From the NCBI GenBank assembly GCA_021797815.1, contig JAJZYZ010000002.1, positions 65,256 through 118,496 of the forward strand: DNA of 53,241 bases, read 5' to 3'. Positions 52,676-53,241 of this stretch are shown piece by piece. The stretch comes from Bacillota bacterium. Lineage in GTDB: Bacteria; Bacillota; Sulfobacillia; Sulfobacillales; JAIMBI01. The translations under genes and the position numbers were made by a program. Positions within the stretch are counted from its first letter, which is position 1. Each line of letters starts with the position of its first letter. Under the pieces are notes generated by a model. That model saw nothing but the letters and a program-made list of their open reading frames with translations. It had not been told where the DNA came from and made no database searches.

Positions 52676-53241
52676 ATATCGCGTACACGGAAGCCGAGGA
52701 AGCTTTCCGCACCCGGTGCCGGGAGTTCCTGGACGAGGTGCTGCCGGAGGGATGGGGAACCCCCGCCCACCCGGCTCCTCAGGACGCCGAGGAGCGAGCC
52801 CGGGTCGGATTGTGGTGGGAGAAGACCCTTTACGCGCACGGGATGGCCGGTCTGTCGTGGCCGCGGGAGTATGGCGGCCAGGGCCTCTCCTGGGTCGAGG
52901 AAGTCATCTTCGCCGAGGAGTGCGCGCGTGTCGGTGCGCCTGCCGGCATCAACGGCCTTGGCAAGGGACTTTTGGGCCCTACGCTGCTGGTGGAGGGGAG
53001 CGAAGCCCAGAAGCAGCGCTTCCTGCGGCCGCTGCTCGCAGGAGACGAGGTCTGGTGTCAGGGATATTCGGAGCCGAACTCCGGGTCGGATCTGGCTTCT
53101 CTGCGCACACGCGCGGAGCTTCAGGGCGACGAGTGGATCTTGAGCGGCCAGAAAATCTGGACGTCAAACGCCCACCTCGCGGACTGGTGCTTCGTGCTGG
53201 CACGGACCGACCCCAGCGTTCCCAAGCATCGGGGCATCACA
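52672..53241 (+). CDS. Acyl-CoA dehydrogenase (partial, runs off the right edge)
   Basis: The first 190 residues are visible, with no stop before the edge. MNIAYTEAEEAFRTRCREFLDE opens the protein, followed by GLSWPREYGGQGLSWVEEVIFAEE and the FAD/substrate loop GYSEPNSGSDLASLRTRAE, then GQKIWTSNAHLADWCFVLART. The intact SEPNSGSD loop contrasts with the preceding ACAD, so this is probably the FAD-binding half of a heterotetramer. The catalytic base lies beyond the window. Confidence 0.9.
   Translation, partial: MNIAYTEAEEAFRTRCREFLDEVLPEGWGTPAHPAPQDAEERARVGLWWEKTLYAHGMAGLSWPREYGGQGLSWVEEVIFAEECARVGAPAGINGLGKGLLGPTLLVEGSEAQKQRFLRPLLAGDEVWCQGYSEPNSGSDLASLRTRAELQGDEWILSGQKIWTSNAHLADWCFVLARTDPSVPKHRGIT

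Overview
The window looks like the chromosome of a GC-rich, deep-branching Bacillota (Sulfobacillus-, Thermaerobacter- or Symbiobacterium-like; this placement is inference). The signs are Bacillota gene neighbourhoods (secD-secF-recJ-apt-rel-dtd-hisS; alaS-ireB-ruvX-DUF1292-mltG; Rrf2-mnmA), a T-box leader, a Firmicute-type 6S RNA and strong AGGAGG-type ribosome sites. No mobile element, CRISPR array or phage gene was seen.

Layout. 1-6176: two tandem M24 peptidases, a small membrane protein, an archaeal-type aspartyl-tRNA synthetase behind a T-box that appears to act on translation, a DUF218 protein, a RidA protein and a GNAT acetyltransferase. 6177-7217: gene-free. 7218-7435: two leucine tRNAs. 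7490-13304: a System I cytochrome c maturation operon (ccmE, ccmF, two unassigned genes, ccmA, ccmB, ccmC, ccmD-like), unusual for Bacillota. 13404-15916: a B12-binding mutase subunit, MeaB and an acyl-CoA dehydrogenase. 16168-16244: tRNA-Pro. 16516-21699: crotonase, MurT without GatD, SelB, a SpoIIE-like phosphatase and a small P-loop protein. 21718-30788: protein export, DNA repair, purine salvage, stringent response and translation genes. 30854-31094: 6S RNA with its own promoter and terminator. 31134-35235: threonine aldolase, RarA, an Rrf2 regulator and MnmA. 35236-36144: a second gene-free stretch. 36145-45023: acetyl-CoA synthetase, AlaRS, IreB, RuvX, DUF1292, MltG, membrane proteins and a MutY-like glycosylase. 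45583-53241: a fatty-acid or steroid-like acyl-CoA catabolic cluster (two MaoC-type proteins, SDR, fused NDP-forming acyl-CoA synthetase, crotonase, paired acyl-CoA dehydrogenases), with a phosphatase-hydrolase fusion inside it.

How the parts work together. Most genes form tight operons with ATGA, GTGA or TGATG stop-start overlaps, so translational coupling is the rule. The acyl-CoA genes, B12 mutase parts and acetyl-CoA synthetase point to a lipid- or organic-acid-oxidising metabolism, and the ccm operon to respiration with c-type cytochromes. The least conventional parts are the T-box acting on ribosome access, the CTG-started phosphatase-hydrolase fusion, the two unassigned ccm-operon proteins with a Cys-type CcmE, and the two gene-free stretches.
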